From Podospora bellae-mahoneyi (lineage: Eukaryota; Ascomycota; Sordariomycetes; Sordariales; Podosporaceae), in contig NC_085884.1 of the NCBI RefSeq assembly GCF_035222275.1, forward strand, positions 310,001 through 374,000: DNA of 64,000 nt, in the 5' to 3' direction. Positions within the stretch are counted from its first letter, which is position 1; each line of letters opens with the position of its first letter. The notes below the pieces were generated by a model that saw nothing but the letters and a program-made list of their open reading frames with translations, had not been told where the DNA came from and did no database searches. Shown one piece after another: positions 32,599-44,321 of this stretch. The translations under genes were made by a program, and so were the position numbers.

Positions 32599-35500
32599 AT
32601 GACAGGAAGCTCGCCACAGCCCGGCGACAACGACCCCCACCATGGCAAGAGCCCGACTGAGTCCAGCAGCGCTGGTGTAGCGCTCAAGCACCCACCAGCC
32701 AGCGACGCGACAACAACAGGCCCAATGGGGGGGCTCAGGGTTAACACAGGCGCTGGCGCAACCTCTGACGATGAAACCGATGACACATTAGAGCAGTCTA
32801 GTGATGAGGATGGTGAAAGGGAGGAAGAGGGCGAGGAAGAGGCAGAAGAGGGCGAGGAAGAAAGCGAGGATGAAGATGAGGAGCCAAAGCTCAAGTACGC
32901 GCGATTGACTCAACATCTCGGGCCTCTTTACCGCAATGGAGATGCGACAAGCACCTTTCTAGTTGCTGGAGACAAACAGATCATAGGAACACATAATGGA
33001 AACATCGTCGGTATCCCTAACCTGCATTGGCACGAAATGGTGTGACTGACCGCCTAAACCAGCATGTCATTCAACTCCCTGTTTTCCAACCATTACGAGT
33101 CTATCATGCCCACTCAGCCTCTGTTACAGCCGTTTCCATCTCCCCATACCCTCCACCACTGTCGACGCTCAGACCCGATGCCACCCCGAAAGCTACTCCA
33201 AGTAGCCCTCGAAGACCGGGTTCATCTATCGGCGAAGGCCATGTTGTCCCAACACCATCACCGAGAAGGGCCACCCAACTCCAAAACACAGTGCCGAATA
33301 CCCCGTCCAACAATATTTACATTGCTACCTCGTCGATGGACGGAAATGTCTGTGTACAATCTCTGGTCGATGTCAAGGATGTGTCGCTGCGCAACTTTGC
33401 TCGCCCTATCCAAGCCGTCGCTCTGTCTCCAGACTACAAGCACGACAAGACATATCTTTCTGGCGGGTTGTCGGGTCAGCTAATTCTGACGACGGGTGCG
33501 CCGCTCGGTCGAAGTACTGCCACAACAACGGGGGCAGCTGCGCAAGCGGCAGGTTGGCTTGGTGGCATGGTCGGCGCCAGCACAGGAAAAGATACCGTTT
33601 TGCACTCTGGCGAGGGAACTATCAACACCATCAAGTGGTCTTTGTCGGGAAAATACGTCGTCTGGCTGAACGAACATGGCATCAAGATCATGCGTACAAA
33701 GCTTCATCTGGAGAGCGCCGATGCAGACGATGCCTGGAAGCGCATCGGCCACATTGATCGGCCTCAGACGGCAGAGTGGGAGACTATGGCCAGCGTGTGG
33801 AAGGGAAGGGCTGAATGGATCGACGAGCAAGCCGTCGAGCCTGATGAGCCTGAGAAGGAATCTCATGAAGTCCTCCTTTCGCCAGCTGCGGAAAGACTGA
33901 AACAACAGCAGGTCAAGCACAGCAAGACGATAGAGCGTCTCTTGGTTGGTTGGGGTGGGACCATCTGGATCATACATGTTCACCCCGGGGGCGTCGGCGT
34001 TGGAAAGCATGCCGGGGAGAAGTCCGCTGGCCGGGCAGAGATTGTAAAGTTGTAAGTTATCCTCCGCCCGTTGCCCTTTTCTCAATTGTGTTTGCTGACC
34101 CCTCAGACTTCGCATGGATTGCATTATTTCTGGCATTTCGTTATATACCCAAAACTTGATATTAGTTCTCGCCTATTGTTTGCCGGACGACGACGATGCC
34201 AACGAACAAGACGACGGTACCGCGGCTCGCGGCCACAAGCACACATTATCCAGTGGTAGCGAGCCATCAGGCGGAATTCGTCGCAGGCAAAACAACCAGC
34301 CTCCCGAACTGCGGCTGATCGATCTCACTTCTCAGGCAGAGGTCGACAAAGATGGCCTGACGCTCAGCCGGTTCGAAAGGCTTTCGTCCAATGACTACCA
34401 CCTTGGTGTCTTGCCAGCTCAAACAGTGGCTGCTGCTGCCTCTAGTAGGGGCGCCCTGGAGACGTTGGCTGGGCTGGGCACTGAGATGCTCAACGCGGCT
34501 CTCAACCCTATCTCTCTCTTCAGCTCAGGTGCCAGTATCAGAAGCAAGGACAGCAACGAGGGCACATCGCCAGTCAAGATTGCTGCCGCGTCGGCTCTCT
34601 TGCGATCAAAGGGTGGATCTGTGCATCCAAATCTCACCAAGCCCGGAGTCAAGATCTTTATACATAGTCCGTATGACTGCATCCTCGCGACAAGGAGAGA
34701 TTTGGGGGATCATCTGTCGTGGTTGTTGGAGCGACAGCAGTACCAGCAAGCATGGGAGCTTGTCAACGAGCACCCCGAGATCATGTCGACGGCTGTCGAC
34801 ACGAGCCCATTATCGCCGGACCATACTCAGACAACCGACGACTTTTACGATGAGACCGCTTCCCTTGCCGAGGGAATGCAATCGATGTACTCGGCGGCAG
34901 AAAAGGAAAAGAGGCGGATCGGCGAACTGTGGCTGCAAGAGCTGGTTGAGGGTGGCGACTGGGTACGAGCTGGACAGACCTGTGGAAAGGTTTTGGGAAC
35001 TCCGGACCGCTGGGAGAAGTGGGTGTGGACATTTGCTGGGGCGAACAAGTTTGACGAGATTGTCAATCACATCCCTACCGAGCGGACACGGCCCCCAATC
35101 CCGGGAACCATCTACGAGGTTGTGCTTGGGCATTACCTCGAGACGAGCAAACCCCAGTTCCGCGAGCTTTTGGAGAGATGGTCTCCTGACTTGTTCGAAA
35201 TTACCACCATCACGACAGCCTTGGAGAACCAGCTCAACTACCGAGAAGTGAGGGAAGACAGCGTGGATGATGGCGAGGTTGGGCGCGACTGGCGCATCGT
35301 GATGGAGAGTCTTGCCAAGCTTCATGAAGCCAACGGCAGGAATAGGGAGGCTCTCAAATGTTACATCAAGCTGCAGGATGCGGATAACGCGATGAGGTTG
35401 ATCAAGGATGGGCATTTGGCTGATGCCGTGGCGGATGACATCCCTAGCTTTCTCACTCTTCGTGTTCATCAAGGGCAGGCCAAGATGTCGAATGATGAGC

Positions 35501-36731
35501 TGGAACAGGCGACTCATGAGGCGATTACCCTGCTGGTGGACGAGGCACAGCATGGACTGGTCAAGCCGGATGTTGTGGTGGAGCAGCTCCAGGAGAAGAA
35601 ATTGGATCTGTACACGTTCTTTTATCTTCGGGGTTTATGGCGGGGGCAGGGGATTCACGAACATAGCGGGGAGTCGAGGGCGAGGCTTGTGACCGACAGT
35701 CAGTCTCTGGTGGACAATTTTGCTGATTTGGCGGTGCATTTGTTTGCAAAGTATGACCAGGGACTGTTGATGAGCTTTCTCAAGACTTCGACTGCATATG
35801 CGTTTGAGGAGGTGAGGTTACTCCATCTGTCCCCTTTTGCACGCGCGCGCGCGTGTGTGTGTGTGTGTGTGTGTGAGGAGCATGCTAACAGTCTTTTTTT
35901 TAGGCCGTCAAAGAATGCGATCGATACGATTACATCCCCGAGCTGGTCTACCTGTACTCCAAGACTGGGCAGATGAAGCGCGCCCTGACGCTCATTATTG
36001 AACGGCTGGGCGATGTCAGCCGCGCGATTGCTTTTGCCAAGGAACAAGACGATCCTGATCTTTGGGAGGATCTGCTCGAGTATAGTATGGACAAACCCCG
36101 GTTCATTAGGGGGTTGCTTGAGGAGGTCGGGACGGCGATTAATCCCATCACTCTTGTCAGACGGATTCCAGAGGGGCTGGAGATTGATGGTTTGAGGGAG
36201 GGGTTGAAGCATATCATGAAGGAGCATGATATCCAACACAGTATCAGCTCGGGCGTGGCAAAGGTGTTGAGGAGTGAGGTGGCGGCGGCGCAGAATTTGC
36301 TGAGGAGTGGGCAGAGGAAGGGGGTGAAGTTTGAGGTTGTGGTTAAAGGCGGCGATCATGTTGATGTCAAGGCGAAGGATGTGCCTACTGTTGTTGGGGA
36401 GAAGCATGAGGTTGTTGATGATGGGGTTGATAATGAGGAGGTGCCTAAGCCGCCGGGGAAGAAGTGGGCGCCGGGGCATTGTGCGGGGTGTTGTGAGGCG
36501 TTTACGGAGTGGGAGATGGAGACGTTGGTTGGGTTTGCCTGTGGACATGTGTATCATTTGTCGCATTTGCTGGAGAAGATGCACCCGGGGGAGAGGGTGG
36601 ATCAGAGCTTGGTGAATGCGGTTGGGGAGAGTGTGTCGCATCGGATAGGGGCCAAGGTGACGCATGCGATGTTGTTGAGGGACAAGATTGCGGGCGGGTG
36701 TCCTGTTTGCAAGGAGGCGGAGGAGACGTGA
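32599..36731 (+). CDS. vps41: Vacuolar protein sorting protein 41 (HOPS subunit)
   Basis: Four exons (32599-33006, 33063-34051, 34107-35811, 35904-36731) encode 1309 residues. VPS41 is the HOPS-complex effector that tethers vesicles (AP-3 carriers, late endosomes) to the vacuole. A long acidic N-terminus (about residues 52-95) precedes DEEPKLKYARLTQHLGPLY, the conserved start of the WD40-like propeller. The second exon resumes with HVIQLPVFQPLRVYHAHSASVTAV. The third carries LRMDCIISGISLYT and clathrin-heavy-chain-type helical repeats (LYTFFYLRGLWRGQG). The fourth has the conserved ELVYLYSKTGQMKRAL and a C-terminal RING-like Cys/His region (CAGCCEAF, FACGHVYHLSHLLE, CPVCKE). Intron 1 has an unusual GTCGGT donor and intron 3 contains a GT repeat. 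Confidence 0.93.
35842..35876 (+). repeat. CG/GT dinucleotide microsatellite inside VPS41 intron 3
   Basis: About 10 bases of CG repeats run into about 22 bases of GT repeats, between the donor at 35812 and the T-rich acceptor at 35903. Confidence 0.9.
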
Positions 36732-36872
36732 TTTCAAAGATGAAGTATATATATATTGGCCTGGCTACATAACAATGAGTTGGTTTCATGGACAGCTTTC
36801 CGTGTGCGAGGTGTTTTGGCTCATCTAATCAATTACTTTTTTTTGTCAATTCATATCTCATTATCCAGAAAT

Positions 36873-37597
36873 TTAACCCTGAACCCTCTTCTCAACAAAA
36901 GTCACCTCCCCAAAGTGCTTCTTCACCTCGGGCACCTCCAACAAACCCTTGAGGTACCCCTCCACAGAAGGTGCCTGCTTTCTCATCTCCCCGTCAAACA
37001 AGAACTTGCTCGCGAGAGTCATGGGCCCCAAAACAGCCAAATCAGCCAAAGTCAACTGGTCACCAACAAGGAACTTTCGCCCATCCTTGACCGCCTCCTC
37101 AAGCCTCTTGACGGCTCTCTCCAGGTTGCCAGCGCACTGGTTATACCTTGCCTCGTCATAAGGGATCATTTTGGCCAAGACCATCAAGAGAGGGGGGATA
37201 GTAGCGCCGGAAAGCTCAGACTCGCCAAAGAGAGCCCATTGCTCGATCAAGGCGGAGGTCTTGGGGTCAGCACCGAGGAGCTGGGAAGAGGCGGGGCCGG
37301 AGGAGGCGATGTAGCGCGCGATGGCGAGACCTTCGGTCAGGTGGAAGGTGTCGTCTGCGGAGGAGAAGGCAGGGACTTTGCCGAGGGGGAATTTGGAGAG
37401 GAAGGAGGGGTCTTTGTTTGTGACGCCCATTTGGAAAGAAGGGAACTCCAGCTCGACATTGTTGAGGTCGGCGGCGACTTGGGCCTGGGAGGGGGTTTAG
37501 TATCATGAGGGGAGGGGGCAACATGGGGGAAAGGGGGACGTACGATGTGGACGCGGTAGTTGCCGGGGTAGGAGTAGATCTTGCCGATGGGTGCCAT
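36873..37597 (-). CDS. Glutathione S-transferase, eEF1B-gamma-like N-terminal type
   Basis: Two exons on the minus strand (37597-37544 and 37484-36873) with a 59 nt phase-0 intron give 221 residues. The first exon is short, MAPIGKIYSYPGNYRVHI, as in fungal GSTs of the eEF1Bgamma/theta-like group. The thioredoxin-fold part continues with PSFLSKFPLGKVPAF and the SNAIL-like motif TEGLAIARYIASS. The helical domain has GDQLTLADLAVLGPM, the N-capping/hydrophobic-staple region. The C-terminal elongation factor 1-gamma domain is absent, so this is a stand-alone GST of normal length. It is probably cytosolic and conjugates glutathione to electrophiles or stress products. It converges with VPS41, 141 bp apart. 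Confidence 0.88.
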
Positions 37598-38291
37598 GGC
37601 TGCGGTTATGTGTGAGATGTCAAAGAGTATGAAGAGAGAGCAGAGATGATGTTGCGAGATGTTGGATGAATTGCGTGACTTGGTTCCAAGGACTATAAAC
37701 ATGAGACTGGAAAGGGAATGAGATGGGCCATATATATATATGACACTGAGCCAGGACGCCACTTGGCAACGGCTGTATACAGCGGTAGCTCAATCGAAGT
37801 CAAATGAACCCACAGCTCAAGTGCTCAACCCCTCCATCAAGCAAACACGACTGTCGTAATCTGTGACACCAAGCCATCCTATCTTTCTCCATCTCCACTC
37901 TTGTTAGTGTACAGCTTGCAAAACGGACGGATGGGATGACGGCTAACAGCACATCAGAGCCATTTGTCCCACAAGCTGTTTCACCGTTGTCCCCCTTCGC
38001 TCTCCGCGCTGTTCGAGAAGATTCGTCATGATTGCGGTCCAAGTGGGATATTCTGACAAATCCATGGCTTGGAGGAGCTAAGTGGAGCTTATAAATGCCT
38101 TAAAAACTGTCTGTGCTTGTGCAACAGGGGAAAATAAACAATGATCCGTACACTTGAATGTGATGGCTTGTTTACCTTTTTCACTTCACTGCCTCTTCGC
38201 CGAGCTCTATCCGAACAAGGTAGTGACAGTAAAAAAAAACTTAAAAAATGAAACAAAGATTCAAGGTGAAAAAGAAATGCAAAAGAAGCTG
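37598..38291. other. GST promoter and spacer, 694 bp
   Basis: A TATATATATA run lies at 37730-37740, about 135 bp before the GST start. The rest shows no gene, up to the 3' end of the tRNA. Confidence 0.4.
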
Positions 38292-38376
38292 TGGACGAGC
38301 TGGGAATCGAACCCAGGACCTTTCGCATACAGGTGGGTATGCTAAGCGAACGCTCTACCAACTGAGCCACACGCCC
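38292..38376 (-). tRNA. tRNA-Ala (AGC) with a 12 nt intron
   Basis: Read on the minus strand it begins GGGCGTG and has a D-arm GCTC...GAGC, an anticodon stem TTCGC/GCGAA, loop TTAGCA-T with anticodon AGC, a 12 nt intron directly after the base 3' of the anticodon, and a T-arm CTGGG-TTCGATT-CCCAG. The acceptor stem has the G3:U70 pair that identifies alanine tRNAs, one U:U mismatch at 6:67, and discriminator A. The spliced length is 73 nt. Confidence 0.93.
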
Positions 38377-40246
38377 TGATTGGATGGCCTTGCACTTCGG
38401 ATATGCGCCTTAAGACATTTCAAAGTACCAAGACTCCCTTGGGTATTTAACCTCTTGAAGTATGAAATTATGAATAATGAGGCAAAAGTACGCAAACATG
38501 GCACCTACCGATAGAGTCGTCAGAAGGCGCTTGTACCGTTTTACACCTTCAGGAATATCCCAACTGAAAGCACACAAGTGGCTGAAGGCTAGGGGCGCTC
38601 AGTGGCCCGTAGCTATGCTCTTCGCTCTTTAACCATCTTGTCGAAGAAATATCTCAATCCAACTGCGGTAGAATCGTATGGCCACAGACATCCAGCGGTT
38701 TCAAGAAGCTTCCGGCCGACGAGCGCCAGCGAATCTGCACTCAAGATCTAAATACGAGTTAAAACCAAATCGAAAATTCAAAGTGCCCCTACCTACCTGT
38801 GACTATAACAAAGCCCATTTACGGACTGCCGCTTGCGCTCGCATTGACATTTCTAGATAGACTGAGGATCATCAGCCTGCCACACGATAACACGGAGCAG
38901 GAAGACGAACTTGAATGTGTGAGCGGTGGGTGGAAGAGTTCTCGGTCTGTCCTGTGCGCAAGCTGTTCTGCCTATGCGTTTAACGATGGGTTACGCTACG
39001 AAACGGGGTTATTTGATGGCTGAAAAGATCACCTGACAGCAGGTCTGCAGCTGGTTGAGCTCGTGGAGCTCTTGCTCATACTGCTCCCAATATTTTGTAA
39101 CCTGCGCCTTTGCCATCAGTTAGCACCATTCAAAGTACCCTAGGTGTCCACCCGAACCAACTAATCTTGCATACCTATTCGAATGTCACCAACATCCAAT
39201 CGAACTAAGAGACTTTTGTCCTGGGCAAAAAGGTGAGATTCTAAAAATATTCCGAGGCCGTGAACAGTTGGCGCCCACCTTCGGAGTGCTCGGAACCTAT
39301 CGGATCTTCAAGAGCAAGATGGTGGAGAGTGAAACTTAAAAACGAGATGCATGATGGCCGTCTCCCATGTCAGGTCCGGTACTACTTAAAACCTGGCCGA
39401 TTCCAAGGCCACATCACTTGCCTCCGATGAGACAATCATCAACCATTGGAGCAGTTGCTTAGGTATATGGTCAAAAACACAAGAAATCTATAAACTGGCC
39501 TCATTTCAGAGTCAGAAGACCTCACCAGAAATGTCCAAAGACAACAGTCTCCTTTCGAAGACCTCGGAGATTCACCACCGCTAGAACCTATTATTCTAGA
39601 ATCATGTCTCCCACGAAGCTAGATCCGGTATATGTCGTGATGACAATTCTGTCATCAGTCTCAGCTTCCGAGCTTATCCTTACTTCTCCATGTCACACCA
39701 CAATTGCACCAGAGACACTCCCAGCAACTGGAATTCCTACCATCGAACTGGCAATAATCATGCCAACACCACCGAGTGCCTCCTCACACATTCAGACTTC
39801 AAACTTGACAATCCAAATGAACTGGCTCCGGGGTGTAGGGTGGACAAATATGGACGACACGCTGGACACTTTCACGATGGGGGTAAGAGTCACCACCCCA
39901 ACATCAACAGTTTCGGCAATTGGGCCATTGTCAACACCCATAGTAATTGCTACGGCTTCGGCTTTATGAGACTTCTATGGTCAGAGGGCGGTGCTTTGGT
40001 CTTTGCTACCTTACCGAGGTGGGTAGCTAGCTAGCTGAGGTCAATTACAACGCACCTGGTATCTTGTCTCGCTTAATCACCTGACACTCTATGTAGGGCT
40101 AGTCTATACCGGAAAATGACTTCGCAGAAACAATGAGCACACAAATCAGAGAGCTGGGGGTTGGGGGAGGCGTCAGAGGCATAGGTTGTCATGTGTTACA
40201 GGGTATAAACTAAGCCGCTACTCCATCGTGTCAATATCCATCCCAT
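38377..40246. other. Gene-poor region, 1.9 kb
   Basis: No supported gene. Two overlapping frames at 39604-40034 show runs such as NELAPGCRVDKYGRHAGHF that look faintly coding, but they have no clear start, splice sites or domain, and may be a decayed exon. The right end is the 3' flank of the sfnB-like gene. Confidence 0.35.
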
Positions 40247-41720
40247 TTACGTGTACCAAGTAGGCTCAGGGTGCTCCCCGAGCAAGACATATCTTCCCAG
40301 CTCTCGGTTCTTGTAAGCCACCGGATCGTGCAGAGTGTGGGTTCTGATATCTCTCCAGAATCTGTCCAGCCCGACCTTGCTGGCAGTTGCCCTGGAACCA
40401 GTCACTTCAAACACTCCCGCTGTCACCCGAAGACCAACATCGGTGGTGACAACCTTGACGGAGGCAACCAACTCGGCCCATTCACCACGCTCCTCGATGG
40501 GGAAGGCGGCTCGGTTGTTCTGGTAGGTGCCATAGATGCGGTCAGCTTCGGCCCCAGCCTGGTTGGCAAGGGCCTCGGCAGCACGGAGGTGGGCGAAGAA
40601 GTTGCCGTAGGTGGAGAGGATGTAGAACTCATCGGTGGCCTTCTCCTTGTTCTGTTTTGGCAGGTTAGGCGTTGTTTTCTATCTATTGTGGGAAAGGATG
40701 GTACTCACATCGCCGCCGTATGGCCACGCTCTTGTGCTGGTTGTGGTGTACTTCTTGGCAAAGTCCAAGGCGCCGAGGGCGATGCCAAGGTAGAAATTGC
40801 TGAACACGAGTTGAATACTGCATTGTGTTAGTATCAGAACAAGACAAATGGTTGTAAAGGTAAACCTACGTAGGAAGCAAGAGAGCGGGAAAAGGAATGC
40901 CCAGCACAGCCGGGTCGGGCTTCTTGGTCGCCACATCCCAACCAAGAGCATCAGTCCATGGGGCGGAGATGCCTTCAATCTTGGCGCTACCAGACTCCGT
41001 CAACCTCAAGCCAACATTGTCCCAGTTGTACTGGAACTGAATGCCAGCTTGGGCAGTAGGAACGATGGCAAAAATGTGCTCTTCAGGTCTGTCATGAATG
41101 GCACCCTCGAGGACAATCAGATCAGAGACAGCGGCGCCAGTGGTGAAGTTCTTGAAGCCGTTGTAGATGAAGTTGGAGTCATCGTATGTGATCTTGAGGT
41201 CATTGTCTCTTGGGTTGACAGCGCCGCCGACATAGTAGTTGTTTTCAATGATGAGCTTCTGGAACCGTTCGGCCTGCTCATCATTGCCGACCACGTGGGC
41301 TGTTCGTGACCACAAGAGGTGGTATCCAAGCAACATGCCAATGGAGCTACATCATGTGTTAGGCTTCAAACGCTTGCCATGTGGAAGTGAAGAGGAAACA
41401 TACCCGTCGCCTTTGGCAACTTCTCTGATGACCTTGTAGCCGACACTCCATGGTTGCTCACCACCACCGTACTTTTTTGGGCCGAGAACCTTCAAAAGCC
41501 CAGAGTGCTTGAGAAGAGCAACCTCGGCTTTTGGGGATTTGTTGGCTTTCTCGCGAGCAGCAGCATCAACCGACAAAACAGCCGCAACTTCACGAGCACG
41601 CTCAAGCCAGCCTTGAGCATCAGTGGGATAGGTCGCCCATTTCGACTCGTACTCGGCATAGACTGCTGGGTCAGTGGCGGAAGGAGCCTGGCTGATGACA
41701 GGAACCACTGGAGTGGCCAT
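40247..41720 (-). CDS. sfnB: SfnB/DszC-type acyl-CoA dehydrogenase-fold desulfurising oxidoreductase
   Basis: Four exons on the minus strand (41720-41404, 41346-40870, 40817-40709, 40651-40247) encode 435 residues. The family has the acyl-CoA dehydrogenase fold but acts as a flavin-dependent oxidoreductase on organosulfur compounds (SfnB, DszC, 'thermophilic desulfurizing enzyme'). Visible marks are ALLKHSGLLKVLGPKKYGGG in the N-terminal helices, SIGMLLGYHLLWSRTA, a beta domain with GGAVNPRDND and KNFTTGAAVSDLIVLEG, and a C-terminal helical region ending ELGRYVLLGEHPEPTWYT. It is divergent from an SfnG-like monooxygenase across 1.37 kb, the same partnership as in bacterial dimethyl-sulfone use. 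No peroxisomal or secretory signal is evident. The exact substrate is inferred. Confidence 0.85.
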
Positions 41721-42756
41721 TATGGTGTGCTTTTTTTGTGAGGGACACGGTGTAGGGGTATCAAAAGGCTTGAAAATAATGGTGGGAATGGCAGAAAGAG
41801 CCTGTTGACGGTAGACTGAAGAGTTACATGTTAAGAATGTGATTAGTATGCCCTCTTCTTATACTAAGGCTCATAGCCTTCCACATCAACGCCATCATGC
41901 CCTTCGGGTATCCCTCTGCTGCTGTCATGGCGACCACATCGATCGTGCTTCCCATCTCGTCACGAAAACTCCCGATTGGTATTACGAATAAAGCCTGCAG
42001 AATTCCGTGAGTCGCTTTTCTGGTAAGGATACGCTTGTAAACAGCAGGTGAGACTCTTCCCGCCCCGAAATCAAACAATAGACGGCTCTACCCGGCGCTA
42101 TTGGGATTGAAGGCCTGCGTGTTTCAGAACACACCACAAGCCATGGGCAGCAAATGGCGACTAAGAAGAGCAACCAAGACCCTTAATCCCAGCAGGCTGC
42201 GTAGTATCATGCTCATTGAGATCTTAGTGTCTTAGATGGATTAGATTGATTCGATGGGTTAACGATCTGACATGTTTGGCGTGCTTCAACCTCCTGCTGC
42301 CGCCGATCTAGGACTCCAGCCAGTCGTGAACGCCCTTCCAGATGACGCCACAGGTCCCAAAAATGATAACAGAGCTACCCGCAGCTGAGGGATGCAGGAA
42401 AAAGCGGCTTTGGAAGCTACCACTGCAATGGAGCTTTGCGCTTTCTCTCGACTTACACCTGCTGTCCAATTATCTTCGCCGGCTCCACCTCCGTCCTGGC
42501 CGTGAACCCCCCCGTGCGCACCACCCCCCACTGCTCAAGCACAAGCAGCAAACGAGCACACTCCGAATTTCCGAACGTCCGCGACGCTTTCAAACAGTTC
42601 TTTTCTTCATTACAGTGATGGTCATTGGAAGACTGAAGCCAAGATCCAGTCTGCCAGCTTCGCCTTGCTAGTCGATTGCGTGCTGGGGGTCCGCATTCCC
42701 CACGCCAAGACCAGGCCGATCAACCGAGATCCTCCCCAACTCTATGCTGTTGGCGC

Positions 42757-42766
42757 ATGGCATCAT
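42757..42766. promoter_or_regulatory. Candidate CYS3 (sulfur regulator) binding site
   Basis: The palindromic consensus ATGRYRYCAT is matched at all ten positions. A match is expected about once per 65 kb by chance, so one inside a 1.4 kb sulfur-gene promoter is suggestive. Binding is not shown. Confidence 0.5.
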
Positions 42767-43038
42767 TGCCTTGTGCGATGACGGGATGCGTTCACATCTC
42801 AGTCAAGAGAACTGCCCAACTTTTTGCGGCGGCCCCAAGTGTATAAGAGCGAGCAGGATGTTTAGAGGATTGCCCAAACCAGTTGCTGAATTGCGTGATC
42901 GACCCGGTCTTGTTTCTTGAACGCGAGATAGTCGAGACGTCAAGAGATCTTATCTTGCAGCTTGCTTGAGCCAACGCTACTCATCTTGGACGTCTTTGTT
43001 TTCAACACCCCTGAGTTAGCCCCTTTCCGTCTCCCTGC

Positions 43039-43083
43039 CAACACACACACACAACAACAACCACCACCACCACCACCACCACA
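43039..43083 (+). repeat. CA / CAA / CCA repeat in the sfnG leader
   Basis: CACACACACA, then CAACAACAACC and eight CCA-type triplets, ending 8 bases before the ATG. This is probably 5' UTR. Confidence 0.85.
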
Positions 43084-43091
43084 AAGCAACA

Positions 43092-44261
43092 ATGGCTCAA
43101 CCACACGAACTCAACACCGACCCCGACCGTCTTCTCTTCGCCTACTGGGTCCCCAACGTCTCGGGCGGCCTCGTCGTCTCCAAAATCCCCCAAAACACCT
43201 CTTCCTCCCTCAAATCCAACCTGACCTACGCCCGCACCGCCGAACAGCACGGCTTCGAGTACGCCCTCACCCAAATCCGCTTCACGGCCCTCTACGGCGC
43301 CTCGGAACAGCACGAGTCCGTCTCCTTCTCCCAGGCCCTCCTCCACGGCACCGAAAAGCTCAAAGTCATCGCCGCCATCCTCCCCGGCCCTTGGACACCA
43401 GCCGTCGTTGCCAAGCAGCTCGCCAGCATCGACAATTACACCGACGGTAGAATCGCCGTCAACATCGTCTCGGGCTGGTTTAAGGGCGAGTTCCACGCCA
43501 TTGGGGAGTGGTGGCTGGATCACGCCGAGAGATACAGACGCTCGAATGAGTTCATGAGGTGTCTGCGTGGTATCTGGACCGCGCCCGAGGATGAAGGTTT
43601 CACCTTTTCGGGAGACTTTTACCGGTTCAAGAATTACAAGCTGGCGCCTAAGCCGGTGCAGAAGCCGCACCCGCCTATCTTCCAGGGGGGAAATAGTGAG
43701 GATGCGAGGGTGAATGGGGCTGAGGTGGCGGATTGGTATTTTATGAATGGAAATGATCTCGAGGGGTTCAGGGCGCAAATTCAGGATGTCAAGGCGAGGG
43801 CTGCCAAGGTTGGCAGGGAGGAGCACGTCAAGTTTGCGGTGAATGGGTTTGTGATTGTGAGGGATACCGAGGAGGAGGCGATTAGAGTGCTGCAGGAGAT
43901 TCAGGGCAAGGCCGACCAGGATGCGATTGAGGCGTTTGCGCAGGAAGTGAAGAATGCTGGCCAGAGCACCAAGGAGAAGCAGGGCATGTGGGCGACGAGC
44001 ACGTTTAATGATCTGGTGCAGTATAATGATGGGTTCAAGACCAAGTTGGTCGGTACCAAGGAGCAGGTGGCCGAGAGAATTGTGTTGCTCAAGGCTTTGG
44101 GTGTCAACTTGCTCTTGACCGCCTTCCTTCATTACGATCAGGAGGTTGAGCAGTTTGGCAAGGAGGTGCTTCCGCTGGTACGGAAGCTCGAGGCCGAGGG
44201 ACGTGGCAAGGACGTCGCGTATGAGATTGAGAGGACTGGTGCCGTTTATCAGAAGCACTAA
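43092..44261 (+). CDS. sfnG: SfnG-type FMNH2-dependent dimethyl-sulfone monooxygenase (LLM class)
   Basis: A single exon encodes 389 residues. It has the bacterial luciferase-like (alpha/beta)8 barrel of the SsuD/SfnG group. The N-terminal RLLFAYWVPNVSGGLVVSKI and ALTQIRFTALYGASEQHESV, then KVIAAILPGPWTPAVVAKQ, DGRIAVNIVSGWFKGEF and WYFMNGNDLEGF, match my memory of Pseudomonas SfnG nearly block for block. SfnG oxidises dimethyl sulfone to methanesulfinate using reduced flavin supplied by a separate reductase. No reductase is seen in the window. The gene has no intron, unlike its four-exon partner, and the strong likeness to bacterial proteins suggests past horizontal transfer. It is convergent with the SGNH hydrolase, 60 bp apart. 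Confidence 0.88.
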   Translation: MAQPHELNTDPDRLLFAYWVPNVSGGLVVSKIPQNTSSSLKSNLTYARTAEQHGFEYALTQIRFTALYGASEQHESVSFSQALLHGTEKLKVIAAILPGPWTPAVVAKQLASIDNYTDGRIAVNIVSGWFKGEFHAIGEWWLDHAERYRRSNEFMRCLRGIWTAPEDEGFTFSGDFYRFKNYKLAPKPVQKPHPPIFQGGNSEDARVNGAEVADWYFMNGNDLEGFRAQIQDVKARAAKVGREEHVKFAVNGFVIVRDTEEEAIRVLQEIQGKADQDAIEAFAQEVKNAGQSTKEKQGMWATSTFNDLVQYNDGFKTKLVGTKEQVAERIVLLKALGVNLLLTAFLHYDQEVEQFGKEVLPLVRKLEAEGRGKDVAYEIERTGAVYQKH

Positions 44262-44321
44262 GCCTTGACCTGCACGATTGAATTATGATAATGAAGCAAA
44301 TAAAACAATACCCATGCTCAT

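Larger units (their letters stand above)
41721..43091. promoter_or_regulatory. Divergent sfnB/sfnG promoter with a CYS3-type site
   Basis: 1.37 kb separate the two start codons. ATGGCATCAT at 42757-42766 is an exact match to the Neurospora CYS3 bZIP consensus ATGRYRYCAT, 326 bp before the sfnG-like start. The sfnG leader ends in an ACA/CCA repeat. Short open frames here have no domain. Confidence 0.5.

Noticed and set aside
38089-38370. 93-codon minus-strand frame over the tRNA
   Set aside because: The MAQLVERSLSIP start is the tRNA-Ala sequence read as protein.
39604-40034. Two overlapping frames with slightly coding-like composition
   Set aside because: Neither has a conserved motif or clean borders; kept only as a remark in the spacer entry.
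43002-44258. 418-codon open frame antisense to the sfnG-like gene
   Set aside because: It mirrors the GC-rich codons of a strongly supported gene, has no recognisable domain, and its C-terminal Val run comes from the CCA repeat in the leader.
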